From: Gammaproteobacteria bacterium
Lineage (GTDB): Bacteria > Pseudomonadota > Gammaproteobacteria > Pseudomonadales > Azotimanducaceae
Direction: 5' to 3'
DNA: 5,448 nucleotides
NCBI GenBank assembly: GCA_018667205.1
Contig: JABIVN010000552.1
Coordinates: 1-5,448 of the forward strand
Shown here piece by piece: positions 1 to 5,448 of this stretch (positions are counted from its first letter, which is position 1; each line of letters starts with the position of its first letter). The position numbers and the translations under genes were made by a program. Under the pieces are notes generated by a model that saw only the letters and a program-made list of their open reading frames with translations, had not been told where the DNA came from and did no database searches.

Positions 1-179
1 ATGCCCCGGGACATGCCGCGAATGGAGGACAGCTCCTCGCGGCTGCGCGGTGCCTGGACGGCTATTTCGTGCAGCGCTTCGTCACGCAGGATGCGCCGGC
101 GCGGGACATTGACCCGCTGGGCCTCGCGTTCCCGCCAGGCCGCCGCTTCGTGCAGAGCCCTTAGGGGCCAGCGCAGGAC
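1..179 (-). pseudogene. rnd: RNase D-like C-terminal (HRDC-region) fragment, partial at both ends
   Basis: Read on the minus strand from base 179 to the left edge, one frame is open for 59 codons and looks like the first HRDC region of RNase D, a 3'-5' exoribonuclease that trims tRNA and other structured RNAs. Recognisable pieces are LHEAAAWREREAQR, then NVPRRRILRDEAL, then a short helix ending in LSSIRGMSRG. The W-R-E-R-E-A-Q and P-R-x-R-[IV]-L-[RK]-D patterns are typical of alphaproteobacterial RNase D, just after the DEDD exonuclease domain. The catalytic DEDD domain should lie further right on the plus-strand map, but that DNA is occupied by the sarcosine oxidase-like gene. The frame stays open past an ATG at 206-204, but the added residues (GQEKK-type) do not resemble the family. 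GC is about 71% here against about 50% in the genes to the right. The fragment is therefore broken at its 5' side and cut by the window edge at its 3' side. Family assignment is fairly sure; whether this is a true remnant or an assembly chimera is open. Confidence 0.7.
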
Positions 180-199
180 AAGTTTTTTTTCCTGCCCGA

Positions 200-1933
200 T
201 TGTCATCAATGAATGTGGCTCACTTGGCGTTGGGTGCTCAATTTCTGCATGCGGGCACTTGGTATCGTCCTGCCTACTACCCGTGGCCTGGTGAAGACCG
301 CATCGCCAGTATCGAACGGGAAGTCATTAATGTTCGTCGAAACGTCGGTATGATCGATCTGTCAACGCTGGGTGGTATTGATATCAGGGGTCCTGCCGCT
401 GCCGAGTTGATGAACAGACTTTACACGGGAGGCTTCAAAGGACTGGCCGTCGGCAAGTCAAAGTACGCGCTGATGTGCAATGAGTCGGGTGTCGTTATTG
501 ACGATGGCGTTGCTGCCAGGTTGACGGAAACTCATTTTTACGTGACGTCAACAACCACGGGTGTTGAGAATGTGTACCGGCAGATGCTTAAGTGGAATGT
601 CCAGTGGCAGCTTGATGTTGATATTACGAATGTCACGGGTGCCTATTGCGTCGTAAACCTCGCGGGCCCGAAATCCAAACAAGTGCTGGCTAGACTTACG
701 ACAAGTGATCTAGACGACGTTTCATTTCCCTATTTGGGTGTGCGTGAGGGCGTGGTGGCTGGTATCCCGGCACGCTTGCTAAGGGTCGGATTTGTTGGCG
801 AGCTTGGTTATGAAATTCATGTGCCTCAAACCTTTGGCATGCATCTTTGGAAGTCGCTTGCTGCGGCCGGAGCAACCTTTGATATCGCGCCGTTTGGTGT
901 TGAAGCCCAGCGGTTGCTCAGGTTGGAGAAAGGTCACATTATCATCGGGCAGGACACCGACGCCATGACGCACCTGCGCGAATTGGGCATGTCGTGGGCG
1001 GTATCTCGTAAAAAGCCGTTTTTTATTGGTGACCGAACCACCGCTGAGATTGACACAACCCAAATGACGAGAAGGCTTGCCGGCTTCATTGTCGAGTCAG
1101 CGAATCGTATGAATGTACCGCAGGAGTCCCAACTTGTGTTGCAGGGCGACCGGATGGTCGGGCGTGTCACTTCAGCTGCCTATTCTCCAACCCTTGATAA
1201 AATTGTGGGTCTTGCGTACGTCCCTGCGACAAGTGCGGTGGGTGATACGATTACTATTAAGGTTGATCAGGGTCACGGTCTACAGGCGATACTCTGCGAA
1301 CTGCCTTTTTACGATCCGCGGGTTGAGCGCCAGCGAGTTTCGGATGTTTCTGTGGCTGCGATAAAAGAAAGTTTCCCTGAGCGAACCAGCTTGATCAGGG
1401 CATTGCATGTTGACGTAGAAACCAGTGATGTGGAAACCAGTGGTGTGGAAACCAGTGTCTTCATCGTTGATCGCACTCTTTCAGATCGATGCGGTGTACG
1501 AGGGAGCGCTGCTGCCGGCTGGCTCGAATCGCTGTCAATGCTGGTGCCAGACAAACCAAACCGTGCTCGGATTCAAAAGGATGGAGCCGTATTGGCGCGG
1601 CTGTCTGTTGGTGAGTTTCTGCTGCTGGGCGGTTCTGATTACCTGGGATGTCATCCAGAGGAGGCAGATGGCAATTATTCGTTGCCCCGTGCCGACAGTC
1701 ACGCCTGGATGGTTGTAAGTGGCGTGCACAGTCGTGAGGTGCTGCAGTCGGTCTGTAGTATTGATCTTCGCCCCCGTTGCTTTTCGGATGGTGACGTGGC
1801 GCAGACCCTGATGTTTGGCATCAGCGTGATCTTGATTCGCGCGGACGAAATTTTTCACCTGTGCGCTGATATTACATCGAGTCAATACCTGTATGACGCG
1901 CTGGGAGAGACGGTCAATTCAATGCTTATTTAG
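200..1933 (+). CDS. Sarcosine oxidase alpha C-terminal (GcvT-like) half fused to a gamma (SoxG)-like domain, 5'-truncated
   Basis: Residues 1-372 match the folate-binding half of heterotetrameric sarcosine oxidase alpha, which passes the oxidised N-methyl carbon to tetrahydrofolate. Landmarks are WYRPAYYPWPGED (21-33), NVGMIDLSTLGG (48-59), the acidic pair in VVIDD (98-102, where T-proteins carry their catalytic Asp), RVGFVGELGYEIHVP (195-209) and RLEKGHIIIGQDTD (241-254). The GcvT barrel domain is about 273-372. Residues 420-577 resemble the separate gamma subunit SoxG: CGVRGSAAAGWL (431-442), PDKPNRAR (450-457), ARLSVGEFLLL (466-476), IDLRPRCFSDGDVAQT (521-536) and FHLCAD (552-557). The two parts are joined by a repeated VETS linker. 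The N-terminal ferredoxin-like and FAD/NAD-binding half of alpha (about 600 residues) is absent. The TTG at 200 and ATG at 209 are only the first possible starts. The frame is open back to 113, and the translation LGASAG...FFPARLSSM from about 159 still looks family-like, so the true gene was cut near 160. Neither start has a clear ribosome site. The truncated product probably cannot act as an oxidase alone. An aminomethyltransferase-only role or the product of a broken gene are the alternatives. Confidence 0.82.
   Translation: MSSMNVAHLALGAQFLHAGTWYRPAYYPWPGEDRIASIEREVINVRRNVGMIDLSTLGGIDIRGPAAAELMNRLYTGGFKGLAVGKSKYALMCNESGVVIDDGVAARLTETHFYVTSTTTGVENVYRQMLKWNVQWQLDVDITNVTGAYCVVNLAGPKSKQVLARLTTSDLDDVSFPYLGVREGVVAGIPARLLRVGFVGELGYEIHVPQTFGMHLWKSLAAAGATFDIAPFGVEAQRLLRLEKGHIIIGQDTDAMTHLRELGMSWAVSRKKPFFIGDRTTAEIDTTQMTRRLAGFIVESANRMNVPQESQLVLQGDRMVGRVTSAAYSPTLDKIVGLAYVPATSAVGDTITIKVDQGHGLQAILCELPFYDPRVERQRVSDVSVAAIKESFPERTSLIRALHVDVETSDVETSGVETSVFIVDRTLSDRCGVRGSAAAGWLESLSMLVPDKPNRARIQKDGAVLARLSVGEFLLLGGSDYLGCHPEEADGNYSLPRADSHAWMVVSGVHSREVLQSVCSIDLRPRCFSDGDVAQTLMFGISVILIRADEIFHLCADITSSQYLYDALGETVNSMLI
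1415..1459 (+). repeat. Three tandem 15-bp units encoding a VETS[D/G] linker
   Basis: Three consecutive 15-base units start at 1415, 1430 and 1445, each of the form GTRGAAACCAGTGNT; the last unit differs at its final bases. They are in frame with the host gene and give V-E-T-S-D, V-E-T-S-G, V-E-T-S-V at residues 406-420. The repeat lies exactly between the GcvT-like and SoxG-like parts, so it reads as a hydrophilic inter-domain linker lengthened by tandem duplication. As 15 is a multiple of three, gain or loss of a unit keeps the frame. Confidence 0.85.
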
Positions 1934-1980
1934 GTGGTTTATTTAGGGTATTTATATAGGTTATGCTGAGACGCTAAAAG

Positions 1981-2259
1981 ATGAAATCAGGAAACACTCC
2001 TAGCTTATGGGTGACCTCAATGAACTTGTCATCGCCCACAGCCGACAGCGGCTTCTATGAAGGTTTCAATACCACCGTCACAATTTCATCCAAGATCCTT
2101 GTCGCGTTACGTGTTGTCTGGGCCGCAGTGTTCCCTGATGGTTCCAGAGGATTTCTGAACGAAATTCGAGACTGTTCATTCGCTGTATTCGGAGCCTGGT
2201 ACATCTGCACAATAGCGCTTTGTCCGCACGATGAGCCTCCAGAGTTCAGTTGGTTTTGA
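1981..2259 (+). pseudogene. Decayed N-terminal remnant of a BCCT-family betaine/choline/carnitine transporter
   Basis: This 92-codon frame reads like the start of a BCCT secondary transporter, a 12-helix inner-membrane carrier for betaine, choline or carnitine. After an unremarkable 20 residues come GFYEGFNTTVTISSK (24-38) and the first hydrophobic helix ILVALRVVWAAVFPDG (39-54). Next are FLNEIRD (58-64) and a second hydrophobic start, FAVFGAWYICTIAL (67-80). The frame then jumps to HDEPPEFSWF (83-92) and stops. In intact BCCT proteins about 20 more residues separate the second helix from the loop motif rendered here as DEPPEFS, and roughly 400 residues follow it. The remnant therefore shows an internal loss and a missing body. 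An arginine inside the first helix and two cysteines in the second also suggest relaxed selection. No good ribosome site precedes the ATG. The recognition is by motif memory only; a chance resemblance is less likely because several consecutive blocks occur in the right order. Confidence 0.6.
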
Positions 2260-2431
2260 TGACGGTGTCACGACTGAAATCGTTGCTATTTCGTCGGCGG
2301 AGAATCTGAAAAAATAAATCGGCAGTTCGGTGCAAGAAGTGGATGCCGATAAACGGTACAGATAGGTCATGGCGCATCGCGTTGTGGCAAGGTTTTTCCA
2401 CGTTAGGTGCGTAACGTTGTGTGACGTACCC

Positions 2432-2437
2432 AGAGGG
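2432..2437 (+). promoter_or_regulatory. Ribosome binding site deciding the dipeptidase-like start
   Basis: AGAGGG lies six bases before ATG 2444. No comparable purine-rich site precedes the in-frame ATG at 2369, so the shorter protein is preferred. It begins just before the family's conserved VDG segment. Confidence 0.55.
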
Positions 2438-2443
2438 TTGAGC

Positions 2444-3421
2444 ATGTATTTTGTCGATGGCCTGCAGTACAGCAACTGGACTGAAAAAATATTCAAGGAA
2501 ATGAACGTCGCCGGTCTTGCTGCGGTGCACGTAACGATTGCCTATCATGAAAACTTTCGTGAAGTTGTGACGAATATTTCAAAGTGGAATAACTACTTTG
2601 AAATATTCAGTGATCTGATCATACCCGGCACTTGTGCTGCTGACATTGACCTGGCTCGTCAAAGTCAGCGCACGGCGATTTTTTTTGGATTCCAGAACCC
2701 CTCGCCAATCGAAGACGATATTTCCCTGGTTGAGATCTGTTATCAACTCGGTGTGCGTTTCATGCAACTTTCTTATAACAATCAAAGCCTGCTGGCGACC
2801 GGTTGCTATGAAAGTGATGACCCAGGCGTTACCAGAATGGGCAAGCAGGTCATTAAGGAAATGAACCGAATAGGTTTTGTGATTGATATGAGTCATTCAG
2901 CAGAGCGCTCAACCCTTGAAGCGATAGCTTTGTCTGAGCGTCCAATTACGATCTCGCATGCCAATCCCGTTTTTTGGCACTCGGCACGGCGCAACAAACC
3001 TGACGTGGTCTTAAAAGCACTGGCTGAACGCGATGGTATGCTTGGTTTTTCCATGTACCCGCATCATTTAGATAATGGGTCCTTGTGCAAGCTTGAAGAT
3101 TTTTGTCAGATGATTGCTCGCACCGTGGAGCTGATCGGTGTTGATCATGTTGGTTTTGGCAGTGATCTCTGCCAGGACCAACCCAACAGCGTGGTCGAGT
3201 GGATGCGCAATGGCCGTTGGACCAAGGAAACTGACTATGGCGAGGGTTCTGCTGATAATGCCGGGTTCCCCCCCCAACCGGCATGGTTTTCGAACTCAAC
3301 CGGCTATCCAGGTATTGCCAAGGGCCTTGCCGACGTCGGTTTTGATAATGTAGACGTGGCGAAGATCTGCCATGGCAACTGGTACCAATTTTTTGAACGC
3401 TCATTTGGTCCAGAGCACTGA
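2444..3421 (+). CDS. Membrane dipeptidase-like protein (peptidase M19 family, degenerate metal site)
   Basis: This 325-residue protein has the fold signature of renal/membrane dipeptidases (amidohydrolase superfamily, normally two zinc ions). The start chosen is ATG 2444, preceded by AGAGGG at 2432-2437 with six bases between; the upstream in-frame ATG at 2369 adds 25 residues with no family look. From that start, VDGL is at 4-7, FGFQN at 81-85, QLSYNNQ at 108-114, IDMSH at 147-151, ISHANP at 170-175, the substrate-type Arg in ARRN at 182-185, GFGSD at 237-241 and GNWY at 311-314. The second-zinc histidines (H151, H172), the Arg and the late Asp are kept. The usual H-x-D of VDGHND is replaced by L-Q-Y, the bridging Glu by Gln (GFQN), and the active-site His by Tyr (SYNN). 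As I recall, this subfamily occurs beside dimethylglycine/sarcosine catabolism genes in Pseudomonas (the PA5396 type), which fits the Sox-like neighbour. There is no signal peptide or membrane helix, so it should be cytoplasmic. Substrate unknown; classical dipeptidase activity is doubtful. Confidence 0.85.
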   Translation: MYFVDGLQYSNWTEKIFKEMNVAGLAAVHVTIAYHENFREVVTNISKWNNYFEIFSDLIIPGTCAADIDLARQSQRTAIFFGFQNPSPIEDDISLVEICYQLGVRFMQLSYNNQSLLATGCYESDDPGVTRMGKQVIKEMNRIGFVIDMSHSAERSTLEAIALSERPITISHANPVFWHSARRNKPDVVLKALAERDGMLGFSMYPHHLDNGSLCKLEDFCQMIARTVELIGVDHVGFGSDLCQDQPNSVVEWMRNGRWTKETDYGEGSADNAGFPPQPAWFSNSTGYPGIAKGLADVGFDNVDVAKICHGNWYQFFERSFGPEH

Positions 3422-3424
3422 TTG

Positions 3425-3508
3425 ATGTCAGGAATAAAATTAAACAGCTTTGAGCATTGTGGACACCGAGAAGGTGGCGATAACGTGTTGCAGGTGGTGC
3501 CTACTTGA
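3425..3508 (+). CDS. Possible 27-residue leader ORF overlapping the next start
   Basis: In the 83-base gap after the dipeptidase-like gene, an ATG at 3425 opens 27 codons (MSGIKLNSFEHCGHREGG, then DNVLQVVPT) ending in TGA at 3506-3508. That stop shares bases with the TTG at 3505, forming TTGA. The arrangement resembles translational coupling, where ribosomes ending on the short frame restart on the next gene. Against it, the ATG has no clear ribosome site, the peptide resembles nothing known to me, and short open frames arise by chance. It could also be a decayed 5' part of the following gene in another frame. Confidence 0.2.
   Translation: MSGIKLNSFEHCGHREGGDNVLQVVPT
3492..3497 (+). promoter_or_regulatory. 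Ribosome binding site supporting a TTG start
   Basis: AGGTGG lies seven bases before TTG 3505 but sixteen before ATG 3514. The spacing favours the rare TTG start. Bases GAAGAA at 3507-3512 would be the only, weaker, site for the ATG. Confidence 0.45.
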
Positions 3509-5205
3509 AGAACATGGTCCCCGGTAACCTGCTACGACCGCCTGATGTGGTCATGCGCCTTGCTCGAATGGGATCAGCTTTTCAAACTCGCCTTAGTTTC
3601 ATGCGGAGCTTGACGCGTCGCATGGCAATCGAGAGCTGGACATTTTCGACGCCGCACGTAGAACTTGATAGCGAAGGCCGAGGGTGTGTTATTTATTCAG
3701 TTTGTACCGGTAGCCGTTACTACAGCCTTCTGGCGTTCTCGCACCCTTTGGACCCTATGAAACGCAGTGACCGAGTGATCGCCGATGCGTGGGATGCCAC
3801 GTTCAATCTTTTTGACGGAATACCGCTTGATAAAGATGTTCAGCGGCTGCGAGGCAATACACCCAGACAGGAAGCGGGGCGGTTTACGTCGAGTGAATTG
3901 GTTTTAGCGCGAGCGAATATAAGCGAACGGCTTTTTAATCATGTTGCCAATAATTTGGCCGAAGGCAGGCAGCCTGATATTGAGATGATTGCCGATGTCG
4001 GCTATCTGATGAGAACGACGGCGGTCTATGGCGGCGGGAAATTTGGCTGTGCGGACTGGGAGAAAATCGCTGACCGAGCGGACCTTGGGAGTGCCTTCCA
4101 GGCTGAGATGTTGACCGTTTACCTGATCCGGTTATTTTCTCTCGACCTGGTTGAACATATTGCCAGGCAGAAGGGTGGTGTAAGCGCGGTAACACTAGAT
4201 CGTCCGATTCGACGTTTTTTGGGGATCGGCAATGCAACCGGGCTTGGCATGGCCCCTTTTTTGATGAATCACCAGGTGCTGGTGCATCAATGGGTTTCAG
4301 CGAGAGAGCATGCCTTGGCGACTGTTCGCGGGATCCAAAGTGTCACGGTGGCTCAAGTAGAAACGCTCAACGAGGTGCTCGAAAAGTGTCGAGTACAAGT
4401 TCGCGAATGGCAGGTAAATGACAAAATACAGTCGGAAAGGGTTGGCAAGCTGAGTGTAGATTTGGCCGCGCTTGCATATCACCTGGCCGCCGGCAATCGT
4501 TTTGACGTGTCGTTTCCGCTTGAGGCGATCTTCCTGTGGGCGTCAGAGCATCTTAGCCTGGAGGCTCAGGAGCTGGTCGTCAGTCTGCTAATGGAACCTT
4601 TTGGCGAGCTGGTTGATAATCTGGGAGAGCGGTTCAACGCTGCGCCCGCAGAGGACGTATGGGAACCGGCCATGCCTCTGACGCAATTGAAAATATTGAT
4701 CGACAGGCACTATGGTTGGGTAAATGAAATCAATTTTCAGGACAGTGCCGAAACCGGTCGGCAATGGGTCTACTCCGAGGAAAAGCTCGAACCACGACTT
4801 GGTCCCCGTCCCTATGAGGGTATCGCGGATAGTGAAACAGAAATACCGCTGACCGTTGGCTGGGATGTTGCCCGGTTGCTGGTGGCGCTGCAGATGTCAG
4901 ATCTGGAACAGAGTGTTCTTCGATTCTGCGCATTGCATCCTTGGTTTCGGCATACGATACACCGTATTCAAAACGCCGAGTCTCATCCCTATGGGGAAGT
5001 GGCAGAAAACATTATCGCAGCCAAGTTTCGACCGACTGATATTCTTCGATTCAATCTTGCATTTTTTGGTGTCAGTAAGTTTGACCCGAAATCTGACCTA
5101 TGGACGCGTGTCAATATGTATCAAGGTGCGCCTTTTCCTGATGAGTTGAACTCACCTTGGGCCGATCAGTGGACATTTGCCTGCAAACCGGCGTCATTAG
5201 AATGA
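3505..5205 (+). CDS. Conserved-looking soluble protein of unknown function, 566 residues
   Basis: I cannot assign a function. The protein has no signal peptide and no membrane helix and is rich in amphipathic, helix-like segments. Blocks that look strongly constrained are VPGNLLRPPDVVMRLARMGS (5-24), FSHPLDP (78-84), SDRVIADAWDATF (88-100), ELVLARANISERLFNHV (131-147), VGYLMRTTAVYGGGKFG (165-181), EMLTVYLIRLFSLDLVEHI (201-219), IGNATGLGMAPFLMNH (241-256), EEKLEPRLG (425-433), HPYGEVAENI (494-503), and near the end RPTDILRFNLAFFG (509-522), FDPKSDLWTR (526-535) and MYQGAPFPDE (538-547). A glycine- and asparagine-rich turn such as IGNATGLGM could bind a ligand, but this is inference. TTG 3505 follows AGGTGG (3492-3497) by seven bases, a good ribosome spacing. 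ATG 3514, three codons in, is the alternative start, and TAA at 3481 closes the frame upstream. It lies 83 bases after the dipeptidase-like gene and overlaps the next gene by ATGA, so an operon is likely. Confidence 0.85.
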   Translation: MKNMVPGNLLRPPDVVMRLARMGSAFQTRLSFMRSLTRRMAIESWTFSTPHVELDSEGRGCVIYSVCTGSRYYSLLAFSHPLDPMKRSDRVIADAWDATFNLFDGIPLDKDVQRLRGNTPRQEAGRFTSSELVLARANISERLFNHVANNLAEGRQPDIEMIADVGYLMRTTAVYGGGKFGCADWEKIADRADLGSAFQAEMLTVYLIRLFSLDLVEHIARQKGGVSAVTLDRPIRRFLGIGNATGLGMAPFLMNHQVLVHQWVSAREHALATVRGIQSVTVAQVETLNEVLEKCRVQVREWQVNDKIQSERVGKLSVDLAALAYHLAAGNRFDVSFPLEAIFLWASEHLSLEAQELVVSLLMEPFGELVDNLGERFNAAPAEDVWEPAMPLTQLKILIDRHYGWVNEINFQDSAETGRQWVYSEEKLEPRLGPRPYEGIADSETEIPLTVGWDVARLLVALQMSDLEQSVLRFCALHPWFRHTIHRIQNAESHPYGEVAENIIAAKFRPTDILRFNLAFFGVSKFDPKSDLWTRVNMYQGAPFPDELNSPWADQWTFACKPASLE

Positions 5206-5448
5206 AATTTTCACACAATGAACTAAAGTTTGCGGTGCGATGGGCAGCGCTTGGCCGGCACGTACCCGTTGGACTTGCGGATGACCTCGCAAAGGCGGCA
5301 GTTGGACTTGCGGCAGTCGGTATTGATCCCCTGAAGCCTGTCGTCTCGGCACTGGAGCGACTTGGTCAGCATCACCCTTGGGGAAATATGAGTGATTCCT
5401 TTAGGCTATCTGCGATTGAGGCCGGGCCTGTCTTATCCGATAGCCTGG
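5202..5448 (+). CDS. DUF3726-like protein of unknown function, N-terminal part (runs off the right edge)
   Basis: The ATG at 5202 overlaps the previous stop (ATGA, 5202-5205), a classic sign of translational coupling. The open frame of 82 full codons reaches the window end without a stop. It begins MKFSHNELKFAVRWAALGRH, followed by VPVGLADDLAKAAVGLAAVG (21-40). This fits what I recall of DUF3726 proteins: a start with S-x-N-E, an A-x-R/RW segment and a short G-x-A-[ED]-[ED] helix that continues into an alanine-rich one. Later AIEAGPVLSDSL (71-82) fits the 'A-x-x-[AG]-G-P-x-L-x-D' pattern I associate with the same family. The function of the family is not known to me. No membrane segment is visible in this part. 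Tight coupling to the 566-residue unknown protein suggests that the two products act together or in fixed proportion. The family call is by pattern memory and could be wrong; the gene itself is well supported. Confidence 0.65.
   Translation, partial: MKFSHNELKFAVRWAALGRHVPVGLADDLAKAAVGLAAVGIDPLKPVVSALERLGQHHPWGNMSDSFRLSAIEAGPVLSDSL
5268..5313 (+). repeat. 13-bp in-frame direct repeat inside the DUF3726-like gene
   Basis: GTTGGACTTGCGG occurs at 5268-5280 and again at 5301-5313. The copies are 33 bases apart, so both are read in the same frame, as V-G-L-A-D and V-G-L-A-A. This may be a small internal duplication in an alanine-rich helical stretch, or chance in a repetitive protein sequence. 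Confidence 0.6.

Larger units (their letters stand above)
1934..2443. other. 510-base stretch without an intact gene
   Basis: Between the sarcosine oxidase-like gene and the dipeptidase-like gene no intact gene was found on either strand. Bases 1934-1980 are AT-rich (TTTATTTAGGG and TATTTATATAGG runs) and could hold a promoter, but no well-spaced -35/-10 pair stands out. Bases 1981-2259 hold the BCCT-like remnant annotated separately. Bases 2260-2443 show only short open frames with no family resemblance. No hairpin followed by a T-run was seen after the stop at 1933, so no terminator is called. Confidence 0.6.

Noticed and set aside
3..164. Plus-strand frame ending in TAG at 162-164, giving a plausible-looking C-terminus (LDGYFVQRF, then DPLGLAFPPGRRF).
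   Set aside because: The minus strand over the same bases matches RNase D in several ordered motifs. The plus frame resembles no family and is what GC-rich shadow frames tend to look like.
1..294. Arg/Ser-rich plus-strand open frame starting at base 1.
   Set aside because: Its composition is typical of an antisense shadow of a GC-rich gene, and its second half overlaps the sarcosine oxidase frame.
779..1063. Minus-strand open frames within the sarcosine oxidase-like gene (also 934-1170, 1309-1554 and 1535-1885).
   Set aside because: They lie wholly inside a strongly supported gene on the other strand and have no ribosome sites or family resemblance.
1937..1968. AT-rich stretch with TATGCT and TATTTATATA that could be a promoter.
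   Set aside because: No convincing -35 element at 16-18 bases spacing. Without transcription data this is just an AT-rich spacer.
2231..2317. 28-codon frame (MSLQSSVGFDDGVTTEIV...) overlapping the end of the BCCT-like remnant.
   Set aside because: No ribosome site and no recognisable family; it is short enough to arise by chance.
2176..2548. Two overlapping minus-strand frames across the gene-poor gap and the dipeptidase start.
   Set aside because: No family resemblance. They run into the dipeptidase-like gene, and their composition does not look protein-like.
3460..3473. Small inverted repeat CACC-GAGAA-GGTG in the gap before the 566-residue gene, considered as a terminator.
   Set aside because: The stem is only four base pairs and no T-run follows, so it cannot be supported as a terminator.

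Overview
The window looks like part of a proteobacterial chromosome or metagenomic contig of about 50% GC, probably gamma- or alphaproteobacterial. It carries a same-strand catabolic cluster for N-methylated amino acids, of the sarcosine / dimethylglycine / betaine type. The taxonomic guess rests only on protein resemblance and base composition.

Layout. (1) Bases 1 to about 160-180 differ from the rest: they are about 71% GC (127 of 180 bases by hand count). On the minus strand they encode a clear fragment of the HRDC region of an RNase D-like ribonuclease. (2) Near 160-180 this gives way abruptly to a plus-strand gene. That gene encodes the C-terminal GcvT-like folate half of a sarcosine oxidase alpha subunit, fused in frame to a sarcosine oxidase gamma-like (SoxG) domain. 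The N-terminal dinucleotide-binding half of the alpha subunit is missing, so the gene is 5'-truncated. The junction is either a real rearrangement or an assembly chimera. (3) Bases 1934-2443 hold no intact gene. They contain a decayed N-terminal piece of a BCCT-family (betaine/choline/carnitine) transporter. (4) 2444-3421 encodes a membrane-dipeptidase-like (M19) protein that has lost several of the usual metal ligands. (5) 3505-5205 encodes a 566-residue soluble protein of unknown function with strikingly conserved-looking motifs. (6) From 5202 off the right edge, overlapping the previous gene by ATGA, is the start of a protein resembling DUF3726.

How they may work together (inference). A BCCT carrier would import a methylated amine. 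The Sox-like protein would oxidatively demethylate it and pass the one-carbon unit to tetrahydrofolate. M19-like proteins of this degenerate type occur, as I recall, beside dimethylglycine and sarcosine catabolism genes in pseudomonads. The 566-residue protein and the DUF3726-like protein are translationally coupled and are the least explained part of the window, so they are the best candidates for an undescribed function. No RNA genes, CRISPR arrays, insertion sequences or convincing terminators were seen.
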